Source: Bryobacterales bacterium F-183 (GTDB lineage Bacteria; Acidobacteriota; Terriglobia; Bryobacterales; Bryobacteraceae). From it: a stretch of 64,000 nucleotides of DNA. Made by a program: the position numbers and the translations under genes. Numbering within the stretch: the first letter of the stretch is position 1; every line of letters starts with the position of its first letter. The DNA is taken from assembly GCA_016865505.2 (NCBI GenBank), contig AP025252.1:3534001-3598000 (forward strand). The letters run 5' to 3'. The notes beneath the pieces were generated by a model that ran no database searches, was not told the origin of the DNA, and was given only the letters and a program-made list of their open reading frames with translations. Positions 1 through 9,526 of this stretch are shown piece by piece.

Positions 1-399
1 AACCTGGCGTGCGCGCTCACCCACCTGCTCTAAGGTCTCGCCATTGGTGATCGGCGAGAGCCAGACGGACCAGGACGGGTCGGTGGCGCGGATGTCCATT
101 GTCGTGCGGCCTTCGTACACACCGTAGTCCCACTCGAGCAGGTTCGGGTCGGCCTGAGCGACATCGCCGAAGCCAGCCAGTTCGCAGGTCTCGCGAGCTC
201 TCGACAAAGGGCTGGTGAGGACCATCTGAAACGTGTAGCGGCTGAGGTACGACCCTAAGAGCCGCGCCCGCCGGCGGCCTTCCTCGGTGAGCGGAATGTC
301 GGTCCGCCCGGTATGCTGGCCGGACTTCGACCATTCGGTCTCGCCGTGCCGCACCAGCACGATACGTTGGCGGGGATGATCCGGGGATGAATGGCTCAT
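1..399 (-). CDS. Histidine phosphatase family protein (phosphoglycerate mutase-like), C-terminus cut by window edge
   Basis: The first 133 codons of a minus-strand gene are present; the stop lies outside the window. The N-terminus carries the family signature LVRHGETEW (residues 15-23) with the phospho-accepting His18, followed by GRTDIPLTEEGRRRA and the TSPLSRARET segment that supplies the phosphate-binding arginines. Members hydrolyse or transfer phosphate on small sugars or on proteins; the substrate cannot be told from this fragment. The ATG overlaps the TGA of the upstream M20-like gene as ATGA, so the two are probably translationally coupled. The call is firm at superfamily level only. 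Confidence 0.85.
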   Translation of the reverse strand, partial: MSHSSPDHPRQRIVLVRHGETEWSKSGQHTGRTDIPLTEEGRRRARLLGSYLSRYTFQMVLTSPLSRARETCELAGFGDVAQADPNLLEWDYGVYEGRTTMDIRATDPSWSVWLSPITNGETLEQVGERARQV

Positions 400-1769
400 G
401 TTTTGGTTCCGCTGTCGCCGGCGATCTCCAGTACGATCTGCCAAAGCAGTTCCACGCCGTCGTGGAGACGCCGTATGGCAAGCTTTTCGTCTGGACCAGT
501 GTCGCCGATCTCGCCGAATAAGGGTAGCCCGTAGACGCCCACACCGCGCGAGCGCAGGTACGCATTGCCAGTTGGCCGCGCGGAGATGTACGGCGCGATG
601 ATGTCCTCGGGATGCATTCTGGCCAGCAGGGATTGCATACTGCGGAAGGGGCGGCTCGATACGGAGCTTGCCTCGGCACCAGGCACCTGTTGGCCGGGAG
701 CAATCGCGACTTCGACGCCGGCGTCGCCAATCGCGGCGCGCAGACGGGACATCATCTCTTCGCGGGTGAGTCCGGGCAGGCGCCGTACTTCTACAACAGC
801 CTCTGCGCCGGCATTCGCCCCGCGGCTCGATCCGCGGATGGACAGCGGCTGTATCGTGTCGTGCACGAGTTCGGAGAACGCCGCGTTACGGGCCTTCATC
901 TCGCGCATTGCCGCCACCGCGGTTGCGGGATTTTCCATTCGGGCCAGCAGTGGCGTCAGCCATTCATTGCCGCTGACCTTGGCCAGTTCGCGAAAGTACT
1001 GCCGGGTGACCGGGCTCAGGCGCACCGATGGTTCCGCCTCATTCAAGCGAATGATGGCACGGGACAGCCGGGAGATCGGACCTTCCTGTCGCGGGCCGGC
1101 GTTGCCACCTTTGGTGGTGAGCACGATGCGGATGGGCAGCTTCTCCGCGGTTTGTACCAGATGGACCTTTCGGCCGTCCGCCTCGAACGAATAACCGCCT
1201 TCACCCAATGCGAACTCCGCGTCGATCTTCGACCAGTGGTTCTGCATCAACCATTGCATGCCAGTGGACCCTGCTCCGTCGGCTTCGACGCACAGGATGA
1301 GATCGCGGCCCAGTTGGATGTTGCGCCGCTTGATCTCGCTGAATACGGCGAGCTCCGCAGCCAGTAGCGCTTTGCCACTGCGCGATCCGGCCCCATAGAC
1401 GAAACCGTCCTTTACCTTGCCGGAAAATGGATCGATTGTTCCCCATTGGGTACGGTCGACGGGTGCGGTGTCGGCTTGCGAGAACAGCAGGAGCGGTCGT
1501 CCGCCTTTGCCGTTTCCCTTGATTCGCGCGATGAAGTTGAACCTGCGGGGATCGCTGCCGAGCGATTCCGATACCACTCCATACTTCGTTAAAGTGTTGC
1601 GAAGATAGTCCGCAACGCGGGTTTCATTGCCTGGAGGGTTGGCCGTATCGAGCCGTACCAACTCGCTCAGGTAGAGCGTGGCGCGATCGTCCAGCATGAG
1701 TTCGTCCGTTGCCGACAGGCAGACGGTCGCCAGAAGACCCACCGAAGCTCCCCAGTAACGCCAGGACAT
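396..1769 (-). CDS. M20-family peptidase homologue with degenerate metal site (probable pseudoenzyme), exported
   Basis: A 457-aa protein with a signal-peptide-like N-terminus and an overall M20/ArgE/DapE layout, including a dimerisation domain around residues 210-340. The residues that bind the two zinc ions in active members are mostly replaced. The usual HxD reads SQAD (Gln98). The bridging-Asp motif reads GAGSRSGK (Ser131). The EE pair reads DG (164-165). The C-terminal His position reads DTGPDEK (Thr). Only the Glu of ALGEGG (Glu190) and the HxD Asp100 remain. The fold is recognisable but hydrolysis looks unlikely. It is the upstream member of a coupled pair with the histidine phosphatase. 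Confidence 0.8.
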   Translation of the reverse strand: MSWRYWGASVGLLATVCLSATDELMLDDRATLYLSELVRLDTANPPGNETRVADYLRNTLTKYGVVSESLGSDPRRFNFIARIKGNGKGGRPLLLFSQADTAPVDRTQWGTIDPFSGKVKDGFVYGAGSRSGKALLAAELAVFSEIKRRNIQLGRDLILCVEADGAGSTGMQWLMQNHWSKIDAEFALGEGGYSFEADGRKVHLVQTAEKLPIRIVLTTKGGNAGPRQEGPISRLSRAIIRLNEAEPSVRLSPVTRQYFRELAKVSGNEWLTPLLARMENPATAVAAMREMKARNAAFSELVHDTIQPLSIRGSSRGANAGAEAVVEVRRLPGLTREEMMSRLRAAIGDAGVEVAIAPGQQVPGAEASSVSSRPFRSMQSLLARMHPEDIIAPYISARPTGNAYLRSRGVGVYGLPLFGEIGDTGPDEKLAIRRLHDGVELLWQIVLEIAGDSGTKT

Positions 1770-1803
1770 CCTGAATAAAGTTTAACAGTAAGTCGGGCTT
1801 TTT

Positions 1804-2103
1804 TTAGACGGTGAACTTTTCGCGGCAAGCGAGCGAGCAGAAGTGCAGCATTTCACCGGATGAATTCTTGGCCGCGATGCTGGTGGTGGCATGATAGGCG
1901 CCGCAGGACGGGCACTTGCGCAACTCGCCGCCCGCGCCGCCTTTGGGGGGCGAAGGCTGTTGCTGCTTGCCCTGACCACCGCCAGCAGACGAGCTTGCTT
2001 TGTTGCCATCGCCGCCGATCTCGCGCGAAATGGCGCCCATGATCATTCGCAGAAGCGAGATCATGAACAAGCTGACGATGATGCCAAGGATGACTCGAAA
2101 CAT
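1804..2103 (-). CDS. Small membrane-anchored zinc-ribbon/YHS-like protein (PP0621-like)
   Basis: A 99-aa protein with one N-terminal membrane segment (about residues 2-24), a Gly/Ser/Gln/Pro-rich linker, and a C-terminal four-cysteine metal-binding module: CPSCGAYH near residue 64 and FCSLACREKF near residue 88. The arrangement resembles PP0621/TRASH-like small zinc-binding proteins, with the zinc domain probably cytoplasmic. Nothing in the sequence gives a partner. It sits between the terminator of the TPR gene upstream and the M20-like gene. Confidence 0.65.
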   Translation of the reverse strand: MFRVILGIIVSLFMISLLRMIMGAISREIGGDGNKASSSAGGGQGKQQQPSPPKGGAGGELRKCPSCGAYHATTSIAAKNSSGEMLHFCSLACREKFTV

Positions 2104-2115
2104 GGGTGTTCAGAT

Positions 2116-2157
2116 ATAGAAAAAGGGCGGCCCGTCCTGATAGACGCATGCCGCCCT
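2116..2157 (-). terminator. Rho-independent terminator after the TPR/carboxypeptidase-regulatory gene
   Basis: Read on the minus strand, arms GGGCGGC and GCCGCCC (2150-2156 and 2125-2131) flank an 18-nt loop and are followed by TTTTTCTATAT. It lies 17 bases beyond the stop at 2174 and before the start of the zinc-ribbon gene at 2103. Confidence 0.7.
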
Positions 2158-2173
2158 GATTGCGATTCCCGAG

Positions 2174-3331
2174 TTACTTCTTTTTCGGGGTCACTGCCTT
2201 CTTTTGGTTCTTCTTAGCGTCGGGGTTCTGATACTGGGTGTCGACCGTCGAGCCGAGCGCCGTGATCATACCCTTCGCACCTTCCGCGTTCGGACCGTTG
2301 GGGCTCAGATCCAGGTACTTCTGGAAGCTCTCCGCCGTTCCGGGAGGCGCCTGCATCTTGCCGTCGGCCGTAGTGGTGGCCTTGGCAACCAGACACATGC
2401 CGTACTGGTAGTGGGCTTCGGCATAGTTCGGGTCGGCTTCGATGGCCTGCTTGAACACGCTCTCGGCCTCGCCGTAGTTACCGGCGTTGACGAGCAGCGC
2501 ACCCAGGTTGAAGAAGTACTTACCCGCGTTTGGCGGATCGAGCGTTGCGGCCTTGGTCAGCTGTTCCTTCGCTTCGGGGAACTTCTTGCCCTTGGCGAGC
2601 AGCAGCGCGTAGTTGTTGATGTAGCCAGCGTCGGCCGGGTTCAACTCAATCGCCTTATTGTAGGCATCGTAGCCCTTCTGGAAGAAGGACGGGTCGGCAC
2701 CCGGCTTGGTGGCCATGCCAGCGTATGCTTCGGCGAGGTTGCCGTAGATCACGTGCTGCTTGGGGTCCAGCTCGATTGCCTTGTTGAACTGTTCGACGGC
2801 ACCTTCAAAATTCTTTTCGGTGAGCGCCTGGCGGCCAGCGTTAAAGGCATCGTTCAACGCCTTGTTCTTGGCCAGGGCAGCGGAACGTTCCTTCATCTGC
2901 TTTTCCAACGCTTCTTTCTGTTCCTTGGTCATGCCGCGTTCCACTTCTTTGGTGATTTCGCCGGTTTGCGCAGCCTTTTCCATGGCTTCGCGTTGCTTCT
3001 TCTGCGTAGACAGGTCGAAGTTGATCGGCACGGGGTCGCCCAGGCGAGTACGTACGCCCTTCATGGAGTCGACGTCCTTGCCTTCCATTACGACAGTCAC
3101 GTCGTAGGTGCCGAGAGGCAGGCCAGCATGGAAGTAATGGCCCTTCTTGTCGGTCTTTGTCTTATAGGTACCCTTGATGTCGGTACGGTTGATCCGCACC
3201 TCGACGCCCTTGGGGGCGGGGGCGCCGTTCTCATCTTTGACGTCGCCTTCAATGGCGCCGGTCTGGGCCATGGCCGCAGCGGCAAACAGTACCGCGGTGC
3301 CCGCCAACGTGATGAGCCTCTTCGCAAACAT
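2174..3331 (-). CDS. Secreted protein with N-terminal carboxypeptidase-regulatory (CarboxypepD_reg-like) domain and TPR repeats
   Basis: 385 aa from the chosen ATG at 3331, which has GGAGG 10 nt upstream and begins a good signal peptide (MFAKRLITLAG...AMAQ). An upstream in-frame start at 3376 lacks this support. Residues about 24-105 form a beta-sandwich of the carboxypeptidase-regulatory type (GAIEGDVKDENGAPAPKGVEV). A charged helical linker follows, then at least four TPRs (NKAIELDPKQHVIYGNLAEAY and similar) to about residue 340. The C-terminus is Lys-rich. This pairing is common in Acidobacteria envelopes; it probably acts as a periplasmic or surface scaffold with no enzymatic motif. Confidence 0.8.
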   Translation of the reverse strand: MFAKRLITLAGTAVLFAAAAMAQTGAIEGDVKDENGAPAPKGVEVRINRTDIKGTYKTKTDKKGHYFHAGLPLGTYDVTVVMEGKDVDSMKGVRTRLGDPVPINFDLSTQKKQREAMEKAAQTGEITKEVERGMTKEQKEALEKQMKERSAALAKNKALNDAFNAGRQALTEKNFEGAVEQFNKAIELDPKQHVIYGNLAEAYAGMATKPGADPSFFQKGYDAYNKAIELNPADAGYINNYALLLAKGKKFPEAKEQLTKAATLDPPNAGKYFFNLGALLVNAGNYGEAESVFKQAIEADPNYAEAHYQYGMCLVAKATTTADGKMQAPPGTAESFQKYLDLSPNGPNAEGAKGMITALGSTVDTQYQNPDAKKNQKKAVTPKKK

Positions 3332-3555
3332 GGTGGTGAAGCCTCCAGTCATTCTCTCTAATCGAGAATACAACAATCATTCCGGGAACCGCACGGGCGC
3401 TAGGCGCTGTTTCCCACTGCAGATTAGGACGAGAACTCAGTCCAGAAAGGTACATGTATCCCAAATGGATTGTGAAACATCTATTGGAACGAACGGGTAA
3501 TGGAAGTTTTCCACATCCGTTATGATGAAGGGAAGAGGCTTTGGGATCCGGAGTG
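3332..3555. other. Divergent intergenic region between two TPR genes
   Basis: 224 bases with the start regions of both genes. No repeat, hairpin or RNA gene was recognised beyond the GGAGG of the minus-strand gene; promoters for both directions are expected but not identified. Confidence 0.5.
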
Positions 3556-4410
3556 ATGTTCTTTCGAGTAGTGCCTAGGTTCGCCCTTGCCGCGGCTACG
3601 TTGCTGGCCGCCGGCCTGAACGATCAGGCCACCGCACTCTATCAAAAAACGGACTACAAGGGAGTCATCAGGCTGCTCGACAGCGCACCCAATAAAGATG
3701 CTGCCACCTGGGCGATCCTCGGCAAAGCCTATTACGGATCTGCAGAATACAAAAAAGCGGCTGAGGCTTTTGAGAAGGCGTCCGGGATGGTTCCCAATAG
3801 TTCCGAGTACGCCCACTGGCTCGGCCGCGCGTACGGACGGCAAGCGGAAACCGCCAACCCCCTGATGGCACCGGGCCGCGCTGTAAAGGCTCGCCAACAG
3901 TTTGAAAAAGCTATTGTTCTCGACGGCAAGAACAAAGAAGCATTGAACGATCTGTTCGACTACTACCTGAACGCACCCGGATTCCTAGGCGGTGGGACGG
4001 ACAAGGCAGTGGAATTGGTAAAGAAGATCTCGGCGCTCGACGCTGCGGAGGGCTTCTACGCCAGCGCCCAGATTGCCGACAAAAAGAAAGACTTCTTAAC
4101 CGCCGAACAGCAGCTTCGCCGGGCGTACGAACTGGCGCCCAAGCAGGTGGGCCGCGTGATCGACCTCGCCAAGTACCTGGCTAAGCTCGGCCGCAACAAC
4201 GAGTCCGACCAGATCTTTGAGCAGGCCGCCAAGCTCGCCCCGGGCAGTCCGAACGTACTCTTCAACCGTGCCGAAATTCTCGTACAGCAGAAGCGGAACC
4301 TCGCCGAGGCGAAAGCGCTGCTGCAGAAGTACCTGAATGCCCAGCTCACTCCGGAAGATCCGCCCAAGGAACGCGCTCTCGAACTGCTAAAGCAGACCAA
4401 CGGGGCCTGA
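3556..4410 (+). CDS. Exported TPR protein
   Basis: 284 aa from the ATG at 3556; in-frame TTG (3541) and GTG (3553) starts are also possible. The short hydrophobic N-terminus (MFFRVVPRFALAAATLLAAG) looks like a signal peptide. The rest is helical TPR sequence: WAILGKAYYGSAEYKKAAEAFEKASGMVP near residues 58-86, and further units up to the C-terminal NPxxALLQKYL segment. It starts an apparent run with the MacB-like permease 7 bases downstream. It may be a periplasmic adaptor; no specific function can be assigned. Confidence 0.75.
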   Translation: MFFRVVPRFALAAATLLAAGLNDQATALYQKTDYKGVIRLLDSAPNKDAATWAILGKAYYGSAEYKKAAEAFEKASGMVPNSSEYAHWLGRAYGRQAETANPLMAPGRAVKARQQFEKAIVLDGKNKEALNDLFDYYLNAPGFLGGGTDKAVELVKKISALDAAEGFYASAQIADKKKDFLTAEQQLRRAYELAPKQVGRVIDLAKYLAKLGRNNESDQIFEQAAKLAPGSPNVLFNRAEILVQQKRNLAEAKALLQKYLNAQLTPEDPPKERALELLKQTNGA

Positions 4411-4417
4411 CACCCAC

Positions 4418-5623
4418 GTGCGTCTTGCCGACCTCCTCCAGTTCAGTCTCCACGCGCTGAGCGCCAATCGCTTCCGTACGTTTTTGACGGCGCTCGGCCT
4501 CGTCATTGGCAACGCCAGCGTGATCCTGGTGGTCACCATTTCGCTCACCTCAGAAGAGCTGATCCTGAGCCAGATCCAGGCCATAGGGTCCAACATGGTG
4601 TACGCCCAGTACGAGGCCGGCACCAACACGTCGGCGCCCGTCGATTCTGATTTCGTGAAATTCGACGATGTCGAAGCGGTCCGCAAACAGTTTGCCGGGC
4701 GCATTGTCGCCGCTACGGGCGTCATGGTGAACTACGACCGAATCCGCTTTGAGGGCAAAGATCAGGACATCGCCGTCATAGGGTCGGATGACCAGTACGT
4801 GAAGGTCCGCAACCTTTTGCTGCTTGCCGGGCGGTTCATGGACGCGGGCGAGGTCCACTACCGGCAAAAAGTGGCGATGATCACCGAAAAGCTCGCCGTA
4901 CGCATGTTCGGCAGCCAGATGAACTCCATCGGCCAGATCATCAAAATCCGGGACTTCCAGTTCACCGTCATCGGCACCTTCAAAGAGCGTACGGAAAGCA
5001 TGGGGCTGTCGGAACTCGCGGCGGAAACCGTGCTGATTCCCATCACCGTCATGCGCTACTACGTCAAGACCGAGCGAATTGACCCCATGTACGTGCAGGC
5101 CATCAACGCCAGCGAGGTGGAACCGCTCACGCGCGACATCAAGACTTTGCTCGAAAGCCGCCATCGCGCGGGTGCCAGGTACAAGGTGGAAAACCTCGGT
5201 TCCATTCTGGCCGCTGCACAGAACATCTCGATCATTCTCCGCATCGTACTGGTGTTTATCTCGGCCATCGCCTTGCTGATTTCCGGCATCGGCATCATGA
5301 ACATCATGTTGGTGACGGTCACTGAGCGTACGCGCGAGATCGGCATTCGCATGTCGATTGGCGCCAGCCGCCGTGCCGTGATGCAGCAGTTCCTGATCGA
5401 GGCCGTCCTCATCAGCGTTGGGGGTGGCTTAATCGGCATCGTCATCGGACTCGCCATTCCCATTACGGCTCAGTACTTTGCGGAGGGAATCACCATCCCG
5501 ATCGCACCGGCTTCCGTGATTGTCGCCTTCTGCGTCTCCGTCGGCGTTGGACTTGGCTTTGGACTCCTGCCCGCCAGCCGCGCGTCTCGCCTGAACCCCA
5601 CAGAAGCCCTGCGCTACGAGTAG
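4418..5623 (+). CDS. MacB/FtsX-type ABC transporter permease, no ATPase beside it
   Basis: 401 aa from a GTG start. It has the MacB-permease plan: first TM near residues 20-45 (RTFLTALGLVIGNASVILVV), a large periplasmic MacB_PCD domain to about 270, and three C-terminal TMs with the FtsX signature (IGIMNIMLVTVTERTREIGIRMSIGASRRAVMQQFLIEAVLIS). Such permeases are mechanotransmitters that use an ATPase and often an adaptor to drive periplasmic events. No MacB-type ATPase is next to it, so the nucleotide-binding subunit must lie elsewhere. It is 7 bases after the TPR gene. Confidence 0.85.
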   Translation: MRLADLLQFSLHALSANRFRTFLTALGLVIGNASVILVVTISLTSEELILSQIQAIGSNMVYAQYEAGTNTSAPVDSDFVKFDDVEAVRKQFAGRIVAATGVMVNYDRIRFEGKDQDIAVIGSDDQYVKVRNLLLLAGRFMDAGEVHYRQKVAMITEKLAVRMFGSQMNSIGQIIKIRDFQFTVIGTFKERTESMGLSELAAETVLIPITVMRYYVKTERIDPMYVQAINASEVEPLTRDIKTLLESRHRAGARYKVENLGSILAAAQNISIILRIVLVFISAIALLISGIGIMNIMLVTVTERTREIGIRMSIGASRRAVMQQFLIEAVLISVGGGLIGIVIGLAIPITAQYFAEGITIPIAPASVIVAFCVSVGVGLGFGLLPASRASRLNPTEALRYE

Positions 5624-5695
5624 CCTCCGGATTTCCCCTAGCTTCACCCCGCATTCGCGTCTGAGACGAATCCTGAAAATCGCCACTATCCCTAT

Positions 5696-7444
5696 GTGGG
5701 AGGATACGCGGACAGCATAGTCCTGGCGGTAGCTGCTCCCATTGCCATTTACATCCTCATCAGCGGGCTCGACGAACTCATCATCGATGTCTGCTGGTTA
5801 GCTCTGTGGTGGACGCGGAAGCCGCCCAAACCGGTGCCGGTTGGCGAACCTGAGAGGCGCATCGCCATCATCGTCCCCGCTTGGAAAGAGGACGCGGTCA
5901 TCCAGCAGATGATCGAGCACAACGCAGCCACCCTGCACTACGAGCGGTACGACTTTTTCGTCGGCATCTACCCCAACGACCCCAAAACCCTGGCTGCCGT
6001 CGAGGCGGCCTCCCGGCGCGTGTCCAACGTCTACTGGGCGATGGTGCCGCACGACGGTCCAACGTCCAAGGGCGACTGCCTCAACTGGATCTACCAGAAC
6101 ATCCTGCTGCATGAGCAGACCTACGGCATCCAGTACGACGCGCTGTTGATGCACGATGCCGAGGACATCATTCACCCGGAAGCGCTACGCTACGTCAGCC
6201 ACTACCTTGGCACCTACGGCTTTGTACAGGTGCCCGTCCTGGCCCTGCAGACGCCGATCGCCAACGTCACTCATGGCATTTATTGCGACGAGTTCGCCGA
6301 AACCCAAACGCGGGACCTTCCGGTACGCCAATGGCTCAACGCCTTTGTACCTTCGGCCGGCGTAGGTACAGGCATTTCAAGGGACGCGCTGGAACTGCTT
6401 GCCAGAAACTACCAGAACCGGGTCTTCGAACCGGATTCGCTCACCGAAGACTACGACATGGGTCTGCGCCTGCACGAATGCGGCTGCCGGCAAATGTTCC
6501 TGCCCCTGCAGCGCTATGACGCGGGCTTTGTCGCCACACGCGAGTACTTCCCGACGGAACCTCGCACCGCGATCCGCCAGCGTACCCGCTGGGTTACCGG
6601 CATCGCCCTGCAAACCTGGCAGCGTTACGGCTGGAAGGGCAACTGGATGCGGAAGTACTGGTTCTGGCGGGACCGCAAGGGCCTGGTTGGCGGACCTGTT
6701 GGAATCCTGGCGAACCTGGTGTTTCTGTATGTCCTCGCCGCCGGACTCTGGCAGCATGACCATAGTCTGGCCATGCAACTGGCGCCGTACAATCTGATGC
6801 TGTTGGGCATTCGTATTGCCAGCCGCATGTACTGTACGGCGCGAGTGTACGGCCTGCCGATGGCTTACCTCGTTCCAGTGCGGATCCTGGCGGGAAGTTG
6901 GATCAACGGCATGGCGGCCGTACGCGCCGTGTACCGGTTCACCAAGGCGCATTCGCGCGGCGAGCGTCTTTCCTGGTTGAAGACCGAGCACAAGTACCCA
7001 TCGCGGGAAACGCTGGTCGATCAACGACGGCGTCTGGGCGATCTGCTGGTTCGCAACCAGGCGATCACTCGCGACGAACTCGAACTGGTCGCCATCAACA
7101 AGCCGGCAGGGCTCAAAATTGGCGAGTACCTGGTGAGGCTCGGGCGCATTACGGAAGACGAACTGTACGAGGCGTTATGCTTTCAGCAGCAAATGCCGCT
7201 GGCGGAAGTCACGGAAGTCCCGCTGCGCGTCGCGCGATCGCTGCCAGCCTGGGTCATGCAGGAATGCAACGTGGTACCGTTCCGCGTCGAAGCGCACGCC
7301 CTGGCGGTGTGCTCGCCGAATCCGCCGGACGCGGCGACACGCCAACGGCTCGAACAATGCACCAAGCTTGAGGTTCGTTACTACCTCATCACGCCGTCCC
7401 GGTTCGAAAAGCTGCTGTTGGCCGCCGCGGGCGTCGGCGCCTAA
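5696..7444 (+). CDS. NfrB-like membrane glycosyltransferase (GT2) with C-terminal MshEN domain
   Basis: 582 aa from a GTG. One TM at about residues 5-40, then a processive-type GT2 domain with HDAED (DxD-like), SLTEDYDMG (TED acid) and RQRTRW (QxxRW motif), then further TMs (about 330-400), and a MshEN/T2SSE-N module from about 440 containing two related segments beginning [18 protein letters not shown] and [19 protein letters not shown]. coli NfrB has this architecture, binds cyclic-di-GMP through MshEN and helps make a surface polysaccharide used by phage N4. No NfrA is adjacent. The call is strong for architecture; the glycan is unknown. Confidence 0.85.
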   Translation: MGGYADSIVLAVAAPIAIYILISGLDELIIDVCWLALWWTRKPPKPVPVGEPERRIAIIVPAWKEDAVIQQMIEHNAATLHYERYDFFVGIYPNDPKTLAAVEAASRRVSNVYWAMVPHDGPTSKGDCLNWIYQNILLHEQTYGIQYDALLMHDAEDIIHPEALRYVSHYLGTYGFVQVPVLALQTPIANVTHGIYCDEFAETQTRDLPVRQWLNAFVPSAGVGTGISRDALELLARNYQNRVFEPDSLTEDYDMGLRLHECGCRQMFLPLQRYDAGFVATREYFPTEPRTAIRQRTRWVTGIALQTWQRYGWKGNWMRKYWFWRDRKGLVGGPVGILANLVFLYVLAAGLWQHDHSLAMQLAPYNLMLLGIRIASRMYCTARVYGLPMAYLVPVRILAGSWINGMAAVRAVYRFTKAHSRGERLSWLKTEHKYPSRETLVDQRRRLGDLLVRNQAITRDELELVAINKPAGLKIGEYLVRLGRITEDELYEALCFQQQMPLAEVTEVPLRVARSLPAWVMQECNVVPFRVEAHALAVCSPNPPDAATRQRLEQCTKLEVRYYLITPSRFEKLLLAAAGVGA

Positions 7445-8265
7445 TCTTCAATCGTGATGGTGGTCTTCTTTGTCGCGCGGACCTCGTCGGACCGCTCCAT
7501 CACCTTCTTCGCGATCGCTTCGAACGGCTCGCCCTTGCCTTGCGAGGTCACCGGACGGCCACTGTCGCCGCCGATGCGGATGAGCGGGTCGAGCGGCAGT
7601 TCGCCCAGGAAGGTGACGCCCATTGCTTCAGCAGTCTTGCGGCCGCCGCCACGCCCAAACAGGTCAAGTGGCTGCTTCAGGTCAGGATGTTCAAAGTACG
7701 ACATGTTTTCCACCATCCCCAGGATCGGCACGCGAACCTGCTGGAACATGTCGATGGCTTTGCGTGCGTCTTCGAGCGACACTTCAGACGGTGTAGTGAC
7801 CACGACCGCGCCAGTCATCGCAGCGGTCTGGATGAGCGACAACTGTACGTCGCCCGTACCCGGCGGCAGGTCGATCAGCAAATAATCCAGTTCACCCCAT
7901 TCGACGCCGAACAGGAACTGATTCATGACGCCATGCAGGCGAGGTCCACGCCAGATGAGAGCCTTGTCGCCGGGGTTCAAAAAGCCCATCGACATCAGCT
8001 TCACGCCGTAGCTTTCGTTCGGAATGATGCGTTCACCCGCCGCGCGAGGCGCCTGGCTCGTACCCATCATCAGAGGTACGTTCGGACCGTACACGTCGGC
8101 ATCCAAAAGCCCGACCTTGAAGCCTTCGCGCGCCAACGCGATGGCGAGATTCACGGATACGGTGGTTTTGCCGACGCCGCCTTTGCCCGAACCAATCGCG
8201 ATCAGGTTCTTGACGCCGGGAATTGGCTGCCGTTGCGGCATTTGCTGTTGCTGCTGGGGACCCAT
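7441..8265 (-). CDS. apbC: Mrp/ApbC/NBP35-type P-loop ATPase, Fe-S cluster carrier
   Basis: 274 aa from the ATG at 8265; the open frame continues upstream into the divergent gene, but the family-like start is MGPQQQQQ. The deviant Walker [12 protein letters not shown] lies at about residues 25-35, followed by switch [16 protein letters not shown] and [15 protein letters not shown]. These proteins bind and hand over Fe-S clusters; the usual C-terminal CxxC is not obvious, since the central segment here reads [12 protein letters not shown]. Its stop overlaps that of the convergent NfrB-like gene (7441-7444). It probably supports cluster delivery for respiratory proteins. Confidence 0.88.
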   Translation of the reverse strand: MGPQQQQQMPQRQPIPGVKNLIAIGSGKGGVGKTTVSVNLAIALAREGFKVGLLDADVYGPNVPLMMGTSQAPRAAGERIIPNESYGVKLMSMGFLNPGDKALIWRGPRLHGVMNQFLFGVEWGELDYLLIDLPPGTGDVQLSLIQTAAMTGAVVVTTPSEVSLEDARKAIDMFQQVRVPILGMVENMSYFEHPDLKQPLDLFGRGGGRKTAEAMGVTFLGELPLDPLIRIGGDSGRPVTSQGKGEPFEAIAKKVMERSDEVRATKKTTITIED

Positions 8266-8299
8266 CTTTGTACTTTCAGAGTAACGGTATCCTTGGGAT

Positions 8300-9526
8300 G
8301 TGCGCAGCAGTGGTCCCGGTCGTACTTTGTTGTTGGCAGTCGTTCTCACAGCAGCAGCAGTGGCAGCGGAAACGGACGCATTACGTTTGGATGCCACCAT
8401 CCGGCAACGTCACATGCCCCATGCCGGTATCCTGGACCCCGTCTTCGTCTCCCCCGATAGCGACGAAATCGTCAGCTATTCCCGTTGCGGCGATTCCGCG
8501 ATCTGGACCGGCCACTATCTCGCCGCCCAAGCCTATCGCTACAAGGTCACCAAGTCGCCCGAGGCCTTGGACAACATCAAAGGTGCTCTGCACGGCATCC
8601 GCATTCTGTTCGACGTCACCGGCAACGATACTCTCGCTCGCTGCGCGTTTCCCGAAGATGCCTGGTACGCGGCAGACGTACTGAGTGAAGAGTCCGAACA
8701 CGGCTTTCACCACGGTGTGGTCGACGGCGCAAAGTGGCTGTACGTGGGCCATGTGTCGCGTGACCAGTGGGTGGGCATCTACTTTGGTCTCACCGCCGCG
8801 TGGAATCTTGTGGAGGACGCCGCAGTTCGCGCCGCTGTACGCTGGCTCGCGGTTCGCGGCGCCAATTCGCTACTCAAGCGCAACTGGATCCTGCTGGACC
8901 CGGACGGTCGCTTTTCCACCACCTTTTGGGGCCGCGCCGACCAGCAGTTGATGATCCTCAAGCTGGTCCGCCGTCTCGATGAAGATCATTTCTCCTGGGA
9001 TTACCGCTGGATGAGCACGACGATGGCCGCGGAAGGTATCATCCCGATCAGCGCGGAAGTCACCTCACCGTACTCGTCGTACTTCAAGTTCAACCTCGAC
9101 CATGTGACGTTCTACGGCCTGCTCACCAGTGGCGACAACTCGTATGTCAGCGGCAGTTATCGTAAGGCATGGAACATCCTACGCAACACCACGGACGACC
9201 ATCAGAACGCCTTCTTCGATGTCATCGCGCACGCCATCGACGGTCCCGATGCGGGTCGTGATCAGGGCATTCGCGACATGTTGCAAGCCTGGCTCAAGCG
9301 CCCGTCGCGCAACACCTGGGTGGACTTGCGGTCCGAGGTCCCGCTCTGCGATCACGATCGCGCCTGTGCACCAATCGCTGTACAGCAACGAGTCACGACA
9401 GACTTCTTGTGGCAGCGCTCGCCGTTTCAAGTGCTGGGCGGAGGTTACGGCACCATCGAGACGGCCGGCATTGACTACATCCTGCCGTACTGGATGGCCC
9501 GCTACCACGGCATCCTCAACGACTGA
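8300..9526 (+). CDS. Secreted protein of unknown function, probable all-helical (alpha/alpha-toroid-like) fold
   Basis: 408 aa from a GTG with a clear signal peptide ([16 protein letters not shown]). The body has repeated amphipathic helices and conserved-looking acidic and aromatic patches such as [21 protein letters not shown] (about 58-78), [22 protein letters not shown] and the C-terminal [28 protein letters not shown] and DSAIWTG followed by helical pairs recall glycoside-degrading or terpene-cyclase-like toroids, but no catalytic signature can be named. Four cysteines include CDHDRAC near residue 345. The gene is divergent from apbC and abuts the convergent phosphomutase gene without a gap. 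Confidence 0.7.
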   Translation: MRSSGPGRTLLLAVVLTAAAVAAETDALRLDATIRQRHMPHAGILDPVFVSPDSDEIVSYSRCGDSAIWTGHYLAAQAYRYKVTKSPEALDNIKGALHGIRILFDVTGNDTLARCAFPEDAWYAADVLSEESEHGFHHGVVDGAKWLYVGHVSRDQWVGIYFGLTAAWNLVEDAAVRAAVRWLAVRGANSLLKRNWILLDPDGRFSTTFWGRADQQLMILKLVRRLDEDHFSWDYRWMSTTMAAEGIIPISAEVTSPYSSYFKFNLDHVTFYGLLTSGDNSYVSGSYRKAWNILRNTTDDHQNAFFDVIAHAIDGPDAGRDQGIRDMLQAWLKRPSRNTWVDLRSEVPLCDHDRACAPIAVQQRVTTDFLWQRSPFQVLGGGYGTIETAGIDYILPYWMARYHGILND

